Assembly (NCBI GenBank): GCA_949752735.1
Contig: OX457042.1
Coordinates: 31,372,616 to 31,436,615, forward strand
Source of the DNA: Lumbricus terrestris
Lineage: Eukaryota; Annelida; Clitellata; Crassiclitellata; Lumbricidae
Reading direction: 5' to 3'
Length of the DNA: 64,000 nt
Shown: piece after piece, positions 23,131 to 35,500 of the stretch
How the letters are laid out: every line of letters starts with the position of its first letter
Numbering within the stretch: position 1 is the stretch's first letter
Made by a program: the position numbers and the translations under genes
Notes under the pieces: model-generated
What the model was told of the DNA's origin: nothing
The model's input: the letters and a program-made list of their open reading frames with translations, nothing else
The model's database searches: none

Positions 23131-23672
23131 CTGAAAAACAGATCCACACAATATTCTTAAATGAAAACTAAACAAACATGATGAATTTTATACAGGTCAA
23201 GTGTCACGTCATTGGAATACATACGCCTGAAAACTTATTTCTGCAGTATATTTATAACATCAAGTGCATAATTTCAATCAAAAATTCTTTACAAAGTGCA
23301 CTTTATAATAATAGAAATATAATGCAGAAATAAGCAGTGTCAGGTCTTTCCAAAGTCTCATTTTCATTTTGGATAGAACTTTTAAATCATTGGACAGCTC
23401 TGGAAACTAGATTAATCCAAACCAGATAGCAGATGAGCGTGATTCAATGCCGTAACTTAAGCCAAACAGAACTACCCCATAAAAGGAAACCATAAGGGAT
23501 AACATCCAACTAACAAGAACACATAGTCCTGATGGTAACAAGGAAGGCCCTAAGGGATAAACATCCCACTAACAGGAACACCTATTTCCTAGTGCTACAT
23601 TAATAGTAATAAAACAGATGCTCTCCACGACCGCACAGCCACACTTTGAGCCGTGGATAATGATATACTGAC
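23131..23672 (-). other. PLEKHG: GEF intron 6
   Basis: A 542-bp GT-AG intron. An imperfect tandem duplication of 'GGGATAA.CATCC.ACTAACA' lies at about 23495-23580. Confidence 0.65.
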
Positions 23673-23786
23673 CATGATTGTTGTCTTCATCTGCAGTTGG
23701 TTGTCCCTGCGTTTCTTTGCGATCAGCAATCCCTTGCGGAAGAGAAACGCCCAGTGAACATCTCTCAGTCCACTGTTAAACTTGTC
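23673..23786 (-). CDS. PLEKHG: PLEKHG-type RhoGEF, exon 6 (PH domain strands)
   Basis: A 114-bp exon, phase 0 to phase 0, acceptor TTCTGTAG and donor ATCATG|GTCAGT. It encodes DKFNSGLRDVHWAFLFRKGL followed by LIAKKRRDNQLQMKTTIM. The pattern 'R..(x)LFLFxKLLLIxKKR' marks the central beta strands of the PH domain in this family. Confidence 0.87.
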
Positions 23787-24243
23787 CTACAGAACACAAT
23801 CAAGTATGACACATTCAGATATATGAAACCCTGGGTGAGAAAGAAATGCCATGGGGGCTAAGAGTCTTAGTCTTTCACAGGACCCCACATGAATGGTCAC
23901 GTGGATGGTTGGCCCCCCAGAGGGTGAGAATTGTCATGGGGGCTGTGGGGCTCAAGTCTTCATCTGCAGTTGTGAATAATAATAAATAATAATAATAAAT
24001 AATAACAATAATAAATAATTTAAATAATCAATAACTTAAATAATCACAATTGTTCAGCTTCATCAACTGAGGCCTGGTAATCAGACAGTCACTTAAAAAT
24101 GAACAATAACAATACGACGAACATTTTCCAGTTTAAGAGTTCAACAGTCTATTATAGAAACGGGGTGAATTATCATTTCCTTAGCTCTGTTTTAAGATAA
24201 AATAAAGTATGCGCTATTTTAATGCGGCCACAAAACGTCGAAC
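23787..24243 (-). other. PLEKHG: GEF intron 5
   Basis: A 457-bp intron with an AATAAT microsatellite (about 23976-24035) and two related 'GGGTGAGAA..TG.CATGGGGGCT' segments at 23832 and 23936 that resemble the ends of the 7259 MITE. Confidence 0.6.
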
Positions 24244-24435
24244 CTCAAGAATTAAATCTCCGAAGCTGCTGAGATCCATCATATAGGAACCGAGCAGCAG
24301 CTTCTGTATCTCGGTCCGTCGTTCCTGGTTGCGTTTCACGTCGTTCAGGTGGTTGGCGACGTCCATCATTGACGCGTGCGCTTGCACAAGAATCTCGTGG
24401 CCTGGTAGTGACTCATTGTGGTGTGAAACAATGTT
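24244..24435 (-). CDS. PLEKHG: PLEKHG-type RhoGEF, exon 5 (end of DH, start of PH)
   Basis: A 192-bp exon, phase 0 to phase 0, acceptor CATTCTAG and donor CTTGAG|GTTCGA. It starts NIVSHHNESLPGHEILVQAH and passes through MMDVANHLNDVKR, the terminal DH helix, to LSSFGDLILE, which matches the start of the PH domain ('YGELVLEG' in vertebrate relatives). The donor is a weak match (GTTCGA), but the following exon continues the PH domain in frame. Confidence 0.87.
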
Positions 24436-24504
24436 CTAGAATGTTCAAACAGAAGTGACAGGATTTAAATTAATTTCTTAGTTAACGTAGAAATGTATGC
24501 ATTC

Positions 24505-24736
24505 ATGTATGTATGTATGCGTACTTGTTATAGTGCCCCTTCAAGCTCTCTCACTACTCAGAGGCGCTCCTGACTGCAGAGCGGACACTGCAGCGGAGTT
24601 TCACGCCGAAGCGCTGAGCAATTGCGAGCGAAGGACTTGCTCAAAGTCCCTACGCGGCGACGTGAGGTGGATTCAAACCTCGAACCTTCCAGCTTCAAGG
24701 CAACAACGCCACCACTACACCACCGCGCCCCACATA
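24505..24736 (-). mobile_element. tRNA-derived SINE, copy 3
   Basis: Minus-strand copy with a complete head (GGGGCGCGGTGGTGTAGTGG), B-box GGTTTGAATCC, family body and tail with a GTAT/CATA microsatellite. Confidence 0.9.
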
Positions 24737-25326
24737 GCTTGTCCGCAAAATTCACAAATTTAGCACCTTTCGACAAACTCTCAAAGCTCTTTCCTCACCT
24801 GCATGCCCACACACACAATGCAACCAGTTTATCATCAATATATTCATAAGTGTTAAAAGGTCATTTCTCACATACATTCATTCAACAGTAATTAAGCACA
24901 GTGCAGTGGTTTCACTGGAAATCTACTTGGTGAACAATCCACTGAGAGTTTACTACACTCCACTGTAATCTAACTTGCTTAAAACACCTGAATAAACAGA
25001 ATATAAAGTCAAATCATTCACCTACAACATACTTAAATCCTCCCCCAACCCTCCCTATGTCCATCAGTAGTTCACGGTTCAACCACTCCACTTAACCCAT
25101 TCCTCTTCCGTTCCCAACAATTTTCCACCTTCCATCACTCCATAAGTAAAGTTAAAAAATTTCTACATAGTCATAGCTGCTCCACCTCTTTGCAACAACT
25201 GCCACTGGTCAGACAAATATCCAAATGCATCGTACACACTCACCAAAACCTTATCTCTTGTCATCTCTCCACAGGTTTTACTGCACCAGAAGAGGAATAG
25301 ACTGGACTTTGCAAGATATTTTAGGT

Positions 25327-25690
25327 AATTGTAATTGTAATCGTACATTTATATTGCGCCCCTTCAAGAGAACTCCTCAGAGGCGCTCCCGACCTGACAC
25401 CAAACCACAATCAAAGAGAATGGTCTTCAAATGCTTGCGGAAAAGGGGCAAAGAAAGACAAAGAAGTTCATTACAGAGACTAATAGGTAACTTATCCCAG
25501 AAAGACGGACCGACCATAGCAAAGCTTCTGTGCAGCACTGTGGAAGACCGAGCCATAGGGACAACCAGGTCACCATGCGTAGCAGAGCGAAGGTATAGGT
25601 ATAATCTGATCTCGCTCCAACAGCACAAATTGGAGCATAAGCAATTTCCCTCATAGAAGAATAGCAGAACCAGCTGCATTACGACAGCCA
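25327..25690 (-). mobile_element. LINE 3' fragment (CR1/L2-like) with the SINE-type tail
   Basis: The minus strand encodes RSATHGDLVVPMARSSTVLH, then RSFAMVGPSFWDKLP and FRKHLKTILF, the conserved C-terminus of CR1/L2-type reverse transcriptase. The 3' end is GGGAGCGCCTCTGAGGAG, then CTTGAAGGGGCGCAATATAA and a TTACAA-type microsatellite, almost the same tail as the SINEs here. Confidence 0.75.
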
Positions 25691-25722
25691 ACACTAATCA
25701 ATAAATGGACAATACTCTAAAG

Positions 25723-26605
25723 CAGGGGTTCTCAAACTGTGGTACGCGTACCCCTGGGGGTACGCCAGGCGCCGGTAAGGGTACGCGAAAAATTCCATAA
25801 ATATACATTTTCTTTTAGTTTATGGACTTTGTGTCCATCTTTCTTTGTTTACTTAGGCCTATCAATGAGTTTTAACGTTGCAACATTATCATAACATCAT
25901 CATCATATTTTATCTCTTTTACAAATTTTATAATTAGACTCACAAATTATACAGCAAACAGTGCATGCAACATATTTATGCTTAGGCCTATAATAATTGC
26001 TATAAATTTGAAAAAAATAATGTATAAATGATTGAAAGAACCAAAGCCAGAAAATATCAGCGTATAATTACAGAGTTCAAATAGGAGAGCTGAATTGGCC
26101 TATGGATTAGCCTAATTTCGGGTCGAGCTTTAAAATTCGTGATTCCTTTCAGCACATCACATTTAAGCCTATACGATATATTTGTGTAAAACTACTTTTC
26201 AAACTATTCTTGTTATCAAGATATAAATTGCCTCAATTTGTGTTTGAAATTGACAAATATTGAACCAGATAACAAAAATTTTAATCTGTGCTAGACAAAA
26301 CTATATAGCATACGTAGGGCCTACAGCACTATAACACTAAACGTTAGCTCTTTCTTATAAGGGGTTATAGACCAATTTTCCACATTGGTTGATATTATTA
26401 CATGATTAAACTGTACATATTTTAAATTTTGCTCCCTATATAGGCTACGACTCTAATACGCCAATGATTAAAAGAACATATTTAGTTGTCACTGCAAGGG
26501 GGCTTCGCACTGGCATTTTGTTTATGATCTGACTTTACTGGGGGTACGCCATCATTCGATTTTATTACATGGGGGTACAATGAAAATAAAGTTTGAGAAC
26601 CCCTG
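25723..26605. mobile_element. Non-autonomous hAT element, CAGGGGTTCTCAAACT family, copy 1
   Basis: Perfect 16-bp terminal repeats (CAGGGGTTCTCAAACT and complement) with exact 8-bp duplications CTCTAAAG (25715-25722, 26606-26613). GGTACGCGTACCCC and GGGGGTACGCCATCATTCGA are subterminal. No transposase frame. Confidence 0.92.
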
Positions 26606-27096
26606 CTCTAAAGTCTAAACACTACCTTTTCACAAATTATCCTATTACCCGGGCAATCTACTAGTGTTTTACTGCTCAACTCCTTTGGATCATGACCTGG
26701 AACTGATATCATCCCACCCCCAGACGGGGGAGGGGATTTGTGAAATAGATGCTTTTACTAAGTGGCTGTGAATAAGTTGGTTTCCAGAACTTCAATTTTT
26801 TGGGTGCTGTGAAATTTCGAGATTATGATCACGATTACGAATGCAAGTCTCATGACCCGGATTTGTGTATTTGAAATTCTAATTTCTGCATGTGTTGCTC
26901 ACATACAATTGCCATAACAAATTGCCTCAGATGCTGAGTCAATGACCCTGCAACTGCAACTCATAAGTGCAACAGATAAATTTACACACAAAAATTAAAC
27001 AAGTTATGGATATATTTTAAAAGCGAGGTCACACAATAAGTGGCTTTTCACATACACCACATCGCAACAAACTGATGAAATATTCGACTGGACTAC

Positions 27097-27247
27097 CTTC
27101 AGAAGAAGGTGGTACTTGAGGATTCTTTGGATGGGTTTGAAGAGGTACGTTTGAAGTGGTAGAGGATGCTTGAGGAATTCCTGAAGGCGCTTCAGAATAT
27201 GGGCAAAGCGCGGATCAAGGCAGTACCTTGAGAGTGTCTCCAGTGAC
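27097..27247 (-). CDS. PLEKHG: PLEKHG-type RhoGEF, exon 4 (DH core, QRILKYHLLL)
   Basis: A 151-bp exon, phase 2 in and phase 0 out, with acceptor TTGCTCAG and donor CTGAAG|GTAGTC. It encodes SLETLSRYCLDPRFAHILKR, then a stretch ending LPLQTYLFKPIQRILKYHLLLK. 'LxSYLxKPVQRIxKYxLLL' is the most conserved helix of Dbl-family exchange factors and contacts the GTPase switch regions. Chain phase agrees with exons 3 and 5. Confidence 0.93.
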
Positions 27248-29229
27248 CTGAGCAACACAGTTAAACACAATGGTAGAACAACATTTGAAAAAACTCTGCT
27301 TTGAAAAATTACGGTATAATCACCATATTCCAGAAGAAAGTAGCGCAGCAGCTACAAATATTCACGATCTTAACAAAAACACAAGAACAAGAGCAGCTAC
27401 AGTTACATTAACAGGTTGGCTTAACACGTTGACCGCCAAGTATGAGTTAACTCGTACTTCAGCCAGTCATTTAACATGGCGTGTAGGCGGTCAATGTATT
27501 TAGGAGCAGGTCTGAGTTAGATGTGCAAACGATTCAATATTTGGCTGCATGGCAAGTCATCTCCATTACCATCTGATCTTTACACCAACAGTGCATTTAT
27601 GGTCAGTGTTCTCTTTCTGCCTGTGAGCTAACTGGCTCAAAGCCGTTAAGTTTTTGTAATTTTCAAATGGGACGACGTTTCTAAGAATTATTCAGTTAAA
27701 GTAAATTCTGCTGCCAGGGCCACCTCTAAAGAGAGCTCTGAAAAGGGCCACAGTAACCTCTAATTGTAAATTTACACTGAACAATAACTAAGTGCTCTAA
27801 GACACCTTTAAAACACATTTATTTTGGTATCACTGTGATTGGACTGGGAGCACCTCTGAGCGGGTAACTTAAAGGGACGCAAAATAAATAACGAAAATGA
27901 ATTATTTTTACAATTAATAGAATTACAAATTAATTATTATTAATTTGTCTAGTTAATCATCAGATTTGGTAATAAAATGGCAGCGTGAGTCAGTGAAGTA
28001 ATAGCAGTTGAGTTAAATGCATGTATACGGCTGATGTCAGTTCAGCTGGGACAAGAGAATTGGCAGCGAAATAGGATGACCAGTTGGACGACATTCTGTC
28101 ACCAGCTGCAGAATCCGTTAGTCACAGATGTGTCACTGGGTCTTGTCATCGAATTCTTACACGCCGTAATGTAAATGTAAATCTATCCGATTTTGTAATA
28201 CTGCACTGATCTTGGGAGATCGGTTTCATCAAAAAAGACCCAAAAGCTGGGATGTTTTGTAATAAAACTGATGATGAACTAAAACAATGTGGTGATGACT
28301 AGATAAGATAGATAAGCCTTTGGACTTCACCTCCTCATGAGCCGATCTACATCAACCGTAGCTGTTATATAATTCTCAAGCTGTTTACTACTTTATATAT
28401 ACACTTTCATTCATTCATTGAATTTATATAGCGCCTCTCAAAGAGACATATTCAGATGCACAATGTAATAGTTGAATTGTACACTGTTCATTGTGATATC
28501 ACCACCTAAACGATTTACACAAATTTGGTTTGATGGATTTGTAAATCTAAGGCACAGTGTAGTCTGTTGCACCACATGTTGAAGCCGGACATTTATTTTC
28601 AGCATGGGTGAGAACTTGCTCTTGTATGCTAAGACTAAGAAAAATTAAGGTGCTTATACTTCATATCCTCCTTGCTATTATATACTCAGGACTGGGAATG
28701 GACTCCTTGTTGTGCCCTGCCTGGCGCCTAGAGGTCATACCACTAAGTTCTGCACGAACTTTCCTGCCTGTTTAGACATGATTAGACTGGGAGAGCTTTC
28801 AAGTGTCTCCCCTTGAAAGGCGCTTTTTAAAACTCCTCAATGATAATACCCATGGCTGTCTTCAGGAGTTAGCTTAAGCATGGACTGCTCTTCGCTCATA
28901 TCTCTTCCCCCATCTCGTGCACTATGAACACCTGTCTGTAGGATGGCTCAGACATGCGCAAGTCCATGCAATAAGAAAAACCCTAATCAATACGCAACTG
29001 TGATTAAGCACTTAAGTGTATGTTTCAGTTACACCAAACAACTCTGCAAATAATTTTTCAAAAGACATGCGAACTTTATTTCTGCGATTGCTTACTACAA
29101 GCCTTAGAGAAGCACTTCACAAACGAATAACAAACTGGTCTAAACTAGAACCTCTAAGGCAGTTTGAAAATGTTTGCACAACGAAAACAAATATGCAACT
29201 AGAACACATATACAAGATATACATTTATT

Positions 29230-29420
29230 TTATATACACACTCACATATATTATATAAATAAGATCACATACACATATATATAGAATTATATATATAATT
29301 ATATATATAAATATATAATTTCTATATACATATGTTTCATATGCACAATCATACATTACATTAATAAAATCATACATAAGTATAAATTTATATATTTATG
29401 ATCTCATTGATATATGTACT
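29230..29420. repeat. TA-rich stretch
   Basis: ATATAT-type runs in GEF intron 3; no further structure seen. Confidence 0.7.
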
Positions 29421-29876
29421 GTATTATACACAATAACACATACAAGCACACTCACCTAAAGGCATATTTACACACACACACACCAGCAGTACAGAAAATT
29501 ATGTGGTGAGTTCAACTGATGAGTGTAGCAAAGAGCATAACTTAGCATCACCAAGTAGATCATGGGCATTGTAGTGAGAGGTTTAATGTCACAAGAGGAT
29601 AGGATCGACTACAATGGAGATCTGATAAAGGTGGGAGACAACAGTCATGGCAGCAGGAAGCATTTGGCAGCACATCATTGTCTTCATAGGAATATGAGTA
29701 GGGATATTGGCAGTCCTGACATACATATGGCTAAATTAGCCACAACTTTTATATGATGACAGGAATCATTCCATGAAGACAGACAACATCCATTATGAAG
29801 CCACTGTATTATGAGTTTATTGCCAAACAAAGACAAGAATCCTAAGCATACAGTTGGGCAGAGAAACATGCACAGT

Positions 29877-30310
29877 TTACACAAGGTCCACACACACATA
29901 CAGCCACAAAGACATACAGAAACATACAACATGTAGACACACACATAAAGACACAAAATGATACAGGAACATACAACATGTAGAATTGTAGATGTAGACA
30001 CACACATAAAGACACAAAAACATACAGACACATACAACATGTAGACACACACATATAGCCACGCCACAAAGACATACAGAAACATACAACATGTAGACAC
30101 ACACATAAAGACACAAAATGATACAGGAACATACAACATGTAGAATTGTAGATGTAGACACATGCATAAAGACACAAAAAGATACAGAAACATACAACAT
30201 GTAGACACACACATACAGTAACAAAGACATAAAGACACATAAACATACAGACACATACAACATGTAGACACAAATACAAACACAAGGACATATAGAAATA
30301 TACACAGAAT
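29877..30310. repeat. Minisatellite of 'acatacaacatgtagacac' units with a 160-bp higher-order repeat
   Basis: ACATACAACATGTAGA recurs eight times or so. A larger block (from CCACAAAGACATACAGAAAC to GAATTGTAGATGTAGACAC) is present at about 29904 and again at 30064. The minus strand gives long Cys/Val/Tyr-rich open frames that follow the repeat and are not genes. Confidence 0.85.
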
Positions 30311-30777
30311 GCTGACAAACACACACACACACATATACCATGGAAGAACAGCAGATACACATGCATACATACATGTTCAATGTGTCAGCACAAGTCATGA
30401 AGAACTGGAGACCAAACAGCCATCAGATAACAGATTAAAATCACCCAATGACTCAGTTCACGCTTCATCCCTCCTAATTGCATAACTGGTCAAAGGTACC
30501 CTTAATGAGCGGTGGTGGAGAGGGTGATTAGCCTGAAGACAAAGGAACCAAGGAAGGAAACAGGAAGGTGGATGACAGGGGGAAGGAAATTGGATGAGGT
30601 TTCCATGGATTAGGATGACATGGAGGTCACCATCACCATTCATCATCTCCAAACTGTCATCCACCATCTCAATCATTTGCAAGACAATAGCCAGCATGAT
30701 GAATTGCTCGTCCAAGGGATAGACAATATTAGACATGGTGAAATGTGTGCATGCATTAGTGTCTGATTAATGTGCAC

Positions 30778-33700
30778 TAGGGTGGCCCTTAGCATACAGC
30801 CAAAAAATAAAAATCGTAAAATTTTGTGCGGCATCCTTTCAATCCATGCCAATTATAAAAATAACATTATGTTGAAAAGGATTTTGGAATTGCAAAACAT
30901 TTAGGGGTGCCCCTCGAACGCCGAAATTTATTCTTTAATACAAATTTGATCAATTGAATCATACAATTTCAACCAAACGATATTCAACACACTGTCACTC
31001 AGAATTTTACAGAGATGACTAAAATACACTCTAGTGATGCAACAATGCCAATGAAACAAGTTTTTACTGTTCAATTATAATTCAGTTGTTGTTCACTGTT
31101 CAACTGGTCACAGAAGTAAATGATCAGTACAGGACAATAAAATGCAGGAATCACTGCTTTCTACTAATTTGACACGAGATTTCTTTCCGTACAGTCAGGG
31201 AGCTGTCGTCGATGTTCACTGACAACCTGCAGGAGAAATCGAAGCTGATCCTCATCTTTTGTTAGCTTTTTATTGAAGTCCCGGATGAGTGCCACACCTC
31301 GTTCAGCTCTATCATTGACGACAGCCAACGTTTGTGTACTGCTTGTGCTTCTCAAAATGCTTCATCCTCTTCCCAAAGAGCAGGATCTTTGGAAAGCATC
31401 ATCTCAGATAGTCCATGCAGACCAAGCACCTGGAACAGTTTCTTGGAGTTGATTGTACAGAATTGTTCCAGACCGCTGGTGCCAAGAAATGCATCTGACT
31501 TCACACTGCGTCGTTTAGGCGGATGATCTGGGGCTACTTCCTCCATGGCAGCAATCATTAGCTTCTTGGAGTCATTGGATACCCTTGAATCAAAAAGAGC
31601 AAGCCCAATAAGCTCTTCAGACAAATACCAGATATGAAGCCCTAGATTCTTGCTTGTAGCAGAAGAAATTGTAGTATGTGGATATGTGAGAAGGTTTGCC
31701 ATGAGAGTGAAGTCATTCAGAGGAGCCTCCACAGCAATTGGCGCAGTTATCCAGGCTTTCAGGTGGACCACAACTGAAAAGATGGCCCTATCACGAATGC
31801 TGCGTTCTTCTGCAGCAGTCTTCTTGAACTGAGCACGAAAGAGCCACATCTTTATGGTATAGATGACTTTTGCCATCCATCGTGTCCGGTGCATAGCGCC
31901 AGGTATTCGAAACCGAAGTCCACGAGAAGAAACACCTTCAAAAAAGACAGCTGAGCGCTCGAGAAATTCCTGTAATCGTCTCGTGGCTGTGCAGTTGCTA
32001 AATGTCTATGAGCAAACTCCAAGATATCAGAACGGTGTGGGCCACCAATGATTTCACCAAAGGATCTGACGAGGCTACCTGAAATTTGTTGCTTTCAATG
32101 AATTTCCAGTGGTCTCGAAACCTCTTGAAAAGAAGAACATCAGATCCAGTAGAAGTTCCAATGGAAGTTTTTTCGAATGCAGCCCCAACAATTAGTTCCA
32201 TAACATGGTGTCGACATGCCAGGAAAAGGAGATCTTTATTCAATTCTTGCTCTATTATTAAACATGCACCTGAGCGATGACCTGTGTTGCTGGCTGTGGT
32301 GTCAAAGCACAAAGCAACAAGCTGATCTTGAACATTCCCCTCTCTCAAACACTGGACGACTGCAGATGCTTGAGCTGAGCCTGTTCCTGAGGATAGTTTT
32401 GGAATGTCCAGTAACTGTTCAATTCCTACAGCTGAGATCAGAACTGGAAGACGGTCAACATGTTCGCGTGATGTCAAATCTTCCAGAAACTTGCCGTCCC
32501 AATGAACGGTTAAAGGAACTAAGGCGGAAAATTCGGATTGAAGGCTGTTTGATTTGGTGGTTCTGTTTCTCACCCCGGCTCGTTGAATGGAATTTCGGTT
32601 GATATTCAAAGTCTTGACGTCACAGCCAAGGCTGGAGGCTACTTCGCTAAGAACGAATGTAGCATTTCTTGACGAAATTTTTGTTCTGTCCAAAGCCGAT
32701 GTCAGACCAGGAGACAGAATATTGATTCTGGCTCGTTTGGGCGCAGTTGCTTAATTTTTACTAGTGTTAGTGCCGCAGGTTTTGTTTCCTTTAGGTTACA
32801 TCCAACATCAGGCTCCACCACTTTCATCACTTGATTCTTCATCACTTGAAAAGGATTCGGTATCCAGTACTAACTGGCTTGTACACACCGCGAGCTCTTC
32901 CTGTGCTCTTTTTTTGCGCCACTGTTTTACTTCCTTCCGTTCCTGTGCACGCTGTCTTCGACGCATATCCACCATGTCTGCTGCACCAACTGAACCTGGA
33001 CGTTCCTTCTGCCTTAAAGAGAGTAGAAAGTCTCTGTCTTCAGAAATGGAGATCATGGGCAATATCAAACAGGTCACCTAGTCTCTCAATAAATTTCTTT
33101 TCCTTAATCTTGTGAGCTGTAGGTGCTCGGTGTCTATGCTTTTGAAGTCCTTTCCATTCCACGAACACCGACTCCAACTTGTCAATACAATGCTTTTTAC
33201 CTCTTACAGGTATACCAGCTCGGTTCCAAAATAGAGTGGCTTTTTCTATAGCCTGTTGACTGGAATAACGGACTGTCTGCTTGCCAACTTTGAGTAGATG
33301 CATGAAGTATCCAAAAGTTTGACGATACGATGGCAACTTTGCTCCAAAGAATTTCAGGCTCATAGCCAAGTAGATAGACAATTGTTTTCCCTCGCGTTTG
33401 CATAATTAATTATGAATAATTATTTGTAATATTTCGTATTTGCTATGTCTGACAATGTAGGCCTATGTTTCCAATAGTAGACTAAAATTAAATGTCTTTC
33501 CTTGTATTAAACAACTCTTCATAAAATATTGCCACCTTTTTTCAACCAGACAACAAACGTTAATCAAACATATGTTTGAAATTGTACAGTGACTAAAATT
33601 TTAAAGCTCACGTAATTTTAATAAGTAAGCAAGTACTAAATATTAAATGTTGATGCATTGCAAACATTAGTAGGCCAACAGAATGTATTAAAGCACTGAA

Positions 33701-33893
33701 AATTTCAGTTTGCCATTCCAATTATAATTTGGAAGTTCACTCGTACATTATTGAAACTTGAGAGCTCGGGGGGCACCCCTAAATATTGCCCTATTGCAAA
33801 GAATTTTTGCACAAATTATTTTCTTCATAATTGAAATAGATTGGAGGGGTGCCAGAAGATTATTTTTAACTTTCATTTTTAAGGGCCACCCTA
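30778..33893 (-). mobile_element. Full-length hAT-like transposon with decayed transposase
   Basis: A 3,116-bp element. Terminal repeats are TAGGGTGGCCCTTA and its complement at the right end, with exact 8-bp duplications ATGTGCAC (30770-30777, 33894-33901). A second inverted pair lies inside (TTTAGGGGTGCCCC at about 30900 and GGGGCACCCCTAAAT at about 33770). All coding remains are on the minus strand. The 8-bp duplication and TAG start place it with hAT; superfamily assignment from the protein itself is tentative. Confidence 0.85.
31164..33381 (-). pseudogene. Decayed hAT-like DDE transposase
   Basis: Successive open pieces at 33381-33040, 33077-32808, 32693-31998, 31894-31352 and 31355-31164 form one protein broken by frameshifts and at least one stop region (about 32700-32810). 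The N-terminal part starts MSLKFFGAKLPSYRQTFGYF. The middle has LVPLTVHWDGKFLEDLTS and LVALCFDTTASNTGHRSGAC, placing two acidic residues (WDG, FDT) as in an RNase H-like transposase core, followed by LACRHHVMELIV, a C-x-H/H motif like the hAT one. Then come MHRTRWMAKVIYTIKMW and, near the end, VVNDRAERGVALIRDFNKK, where the Glu may be the third catalytic acid. Related proteins are widespread in invertebrate genomes, by general family knowledge. Inside a GEF intron it is not expected to be expressed as a working enzyme. Confidence 0.75.
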
Positions 33894-34015
33894 ATGTGCA
33901 CTGTACAGTGTACATGTATTAGTGTCTGATAGTGTGCACAGGTACAATTTATAGGTACAATACACGTGTACAATACATTTCGGGCTCAGTATATAGGGCC
34001 CATGATTATTAATTA

Positions 34016-35016
34016 GGACCCCCAGAAATTTGCGCCAAAAAATTGAAAAAATTGCGCACCAAAAACGATAAATTTGCGCGATTTTTGCGAAAGTTAAAAA
34101 ATCAAAATGTTCGTTATTTTTTCATTGAATCAGTGTACCAAAGTATCTAACAGTGTTTTTGTCATTTAATGTAAAGCTTTGGCGTTCTAGAAATTAGACA
34201 ATCAAGCCAAAAATGCAGTTATAAAGTCCCTATAACCATAAGATTAATGCAGTGGCGTAGGCAAGGGGGGGTTTCGGGGGTTAAAACCCCCCCATTGGCT
34301 CCGAAAAAAAGGTTTTTTAAGGTTATTTTTTCGTTTAAGTAAGAAAAAATAGCAAAAAACAGGATTTCCGGCCATAAAACCCCCCCATGAAAAATTCCTG
34401 GCTACGCCACTGGATTAATGTATTCAGACGATCGCAAATAATTTGAATTTTGCTAAATTTACGCCCACTGAAATCTACGCTCATTACAAATGTAACTTCA
34501 AAATAGTATTATATATGCCTATATTATAATGAATCACCATGTTACACAACGTGCTGAGTACAAGCTTTCCGTCTTTGTGTGCACGCCTGACGCCTATAGA
34601 TTAAATGCGTTCGTTCTGTCATAAGCGGAGACAGCAAGCGACGCTGCTGTGTGACCGCTTTGAGAAACTTCGTCTAACACATTTTATTGTGTGGCCGTGA
34701 AGTTCTGGAATTTTTTATACTATAAGTTTGTGCGTTACTACCAAAAATATCGATCTTTAACTAAAAATTCATCTATGATTTCATCCCATTCGGCGGACGC
34801 CATTTTGATTATCGCACATCGGTCGTCGTGGTTATGTTGAACTGTCATGGGCCGTGGTGATTTTAAGTCAATCAAAGCCCAAATTAGATAAATTAGCAAG
34901 ATTTCATCAAAATTTGCGCTAAAATCGTGCGGATTGACAATTTTTGCGCTGTTGCGCTAAACCTGGAAATTTGCGCAAAAATTGCGCTGCGCAAGATCGC
35001 GAATTTCTGGGGGCCC
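34016..35016. mobile_element. Non-autonomous DNA transposon with TAATTA duplication
   Basis: Ends GGACCCCCAGAAATTTGCG and the complement of GGGCCCCCAGAAATTCGCG, flanked by TAATTA (34010-34015, 35017-35022). Inside, both ends are rich in TTTGCGC/ATTGCGC words. No open frame. The family is not recognised; the 6-bp duplication is unlike hAT (8 bp) or mariner (TA). Confidence 0.75.
34250..34412. mobile_element. hAT MITE nested in the TAATTA element
   Basis: CAGTGGCGTAGGCAAGG and CCTGGCTACGCCACTG form inverted repeats, with exact 8-bp duplications GATTAATG (34242-34249, 34413-34420). 163 bp. Confidence 0.92.
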
Positions 35017-35433
35017 TAATTAATCTCCCTCACAAGGAGGCAGGGTCATAATCGGTACTGACTTACTTTATGAGATTACAGTACATTACTCATATTGTAA
35101 ATACATTACACCGCAGAAATTAATAAATCACCCATCAATTAATTTTACTCCTATTGTAAATACATTATGAAACTTACATGAATAAATCACTCAGCAATCA
35201 ATCAATTAATTAATTAATTTGGCTATTTGACGTGACTGAACTTATTTCAAACATTGTGTATAAAATTGTGAGGTTATCACATTGCAATACATTCTTCACC
35301 TACGTATATTATGCAAAATATCTTAATTCATTCAGTAAGTCATTCCATACATATATGCATATTTGCTCTCAGTTATGTAAATAAAACCTAAATGTGTATA
35401 CCGGGACTAGATACATAAATTATACATTATATA

Positions 35434-35436
<3 letters not shown>

Positions 35437-35499
<63 letters not shown>
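35437..35499. repeat. (TA)n microsatellite
   Basis: An uninterrupted TA run of about 60 bases. Confidence 0.98.

Positions 35500-35500
<1 letters not shown>

Larger units (their letters stand above)
24436..27096 (-). other. PLEKHG: GEF intron 4
   Basis: Contains a SINE (24505-24736), a LINE 3' fragment (25327-25690) and an 883-bp hAT element (25723-26605). No exon seen in the remainder. Confidence 0.6.

Noticed and set aside
29684..30370. Three overlapping long Cys/Val/Tyr-rich minus-strand frames
   Set aside because: They follow a 'acatacaacatgtagacac' minisatellite that lacks stops in every frame on that strand; a repeat artefact.
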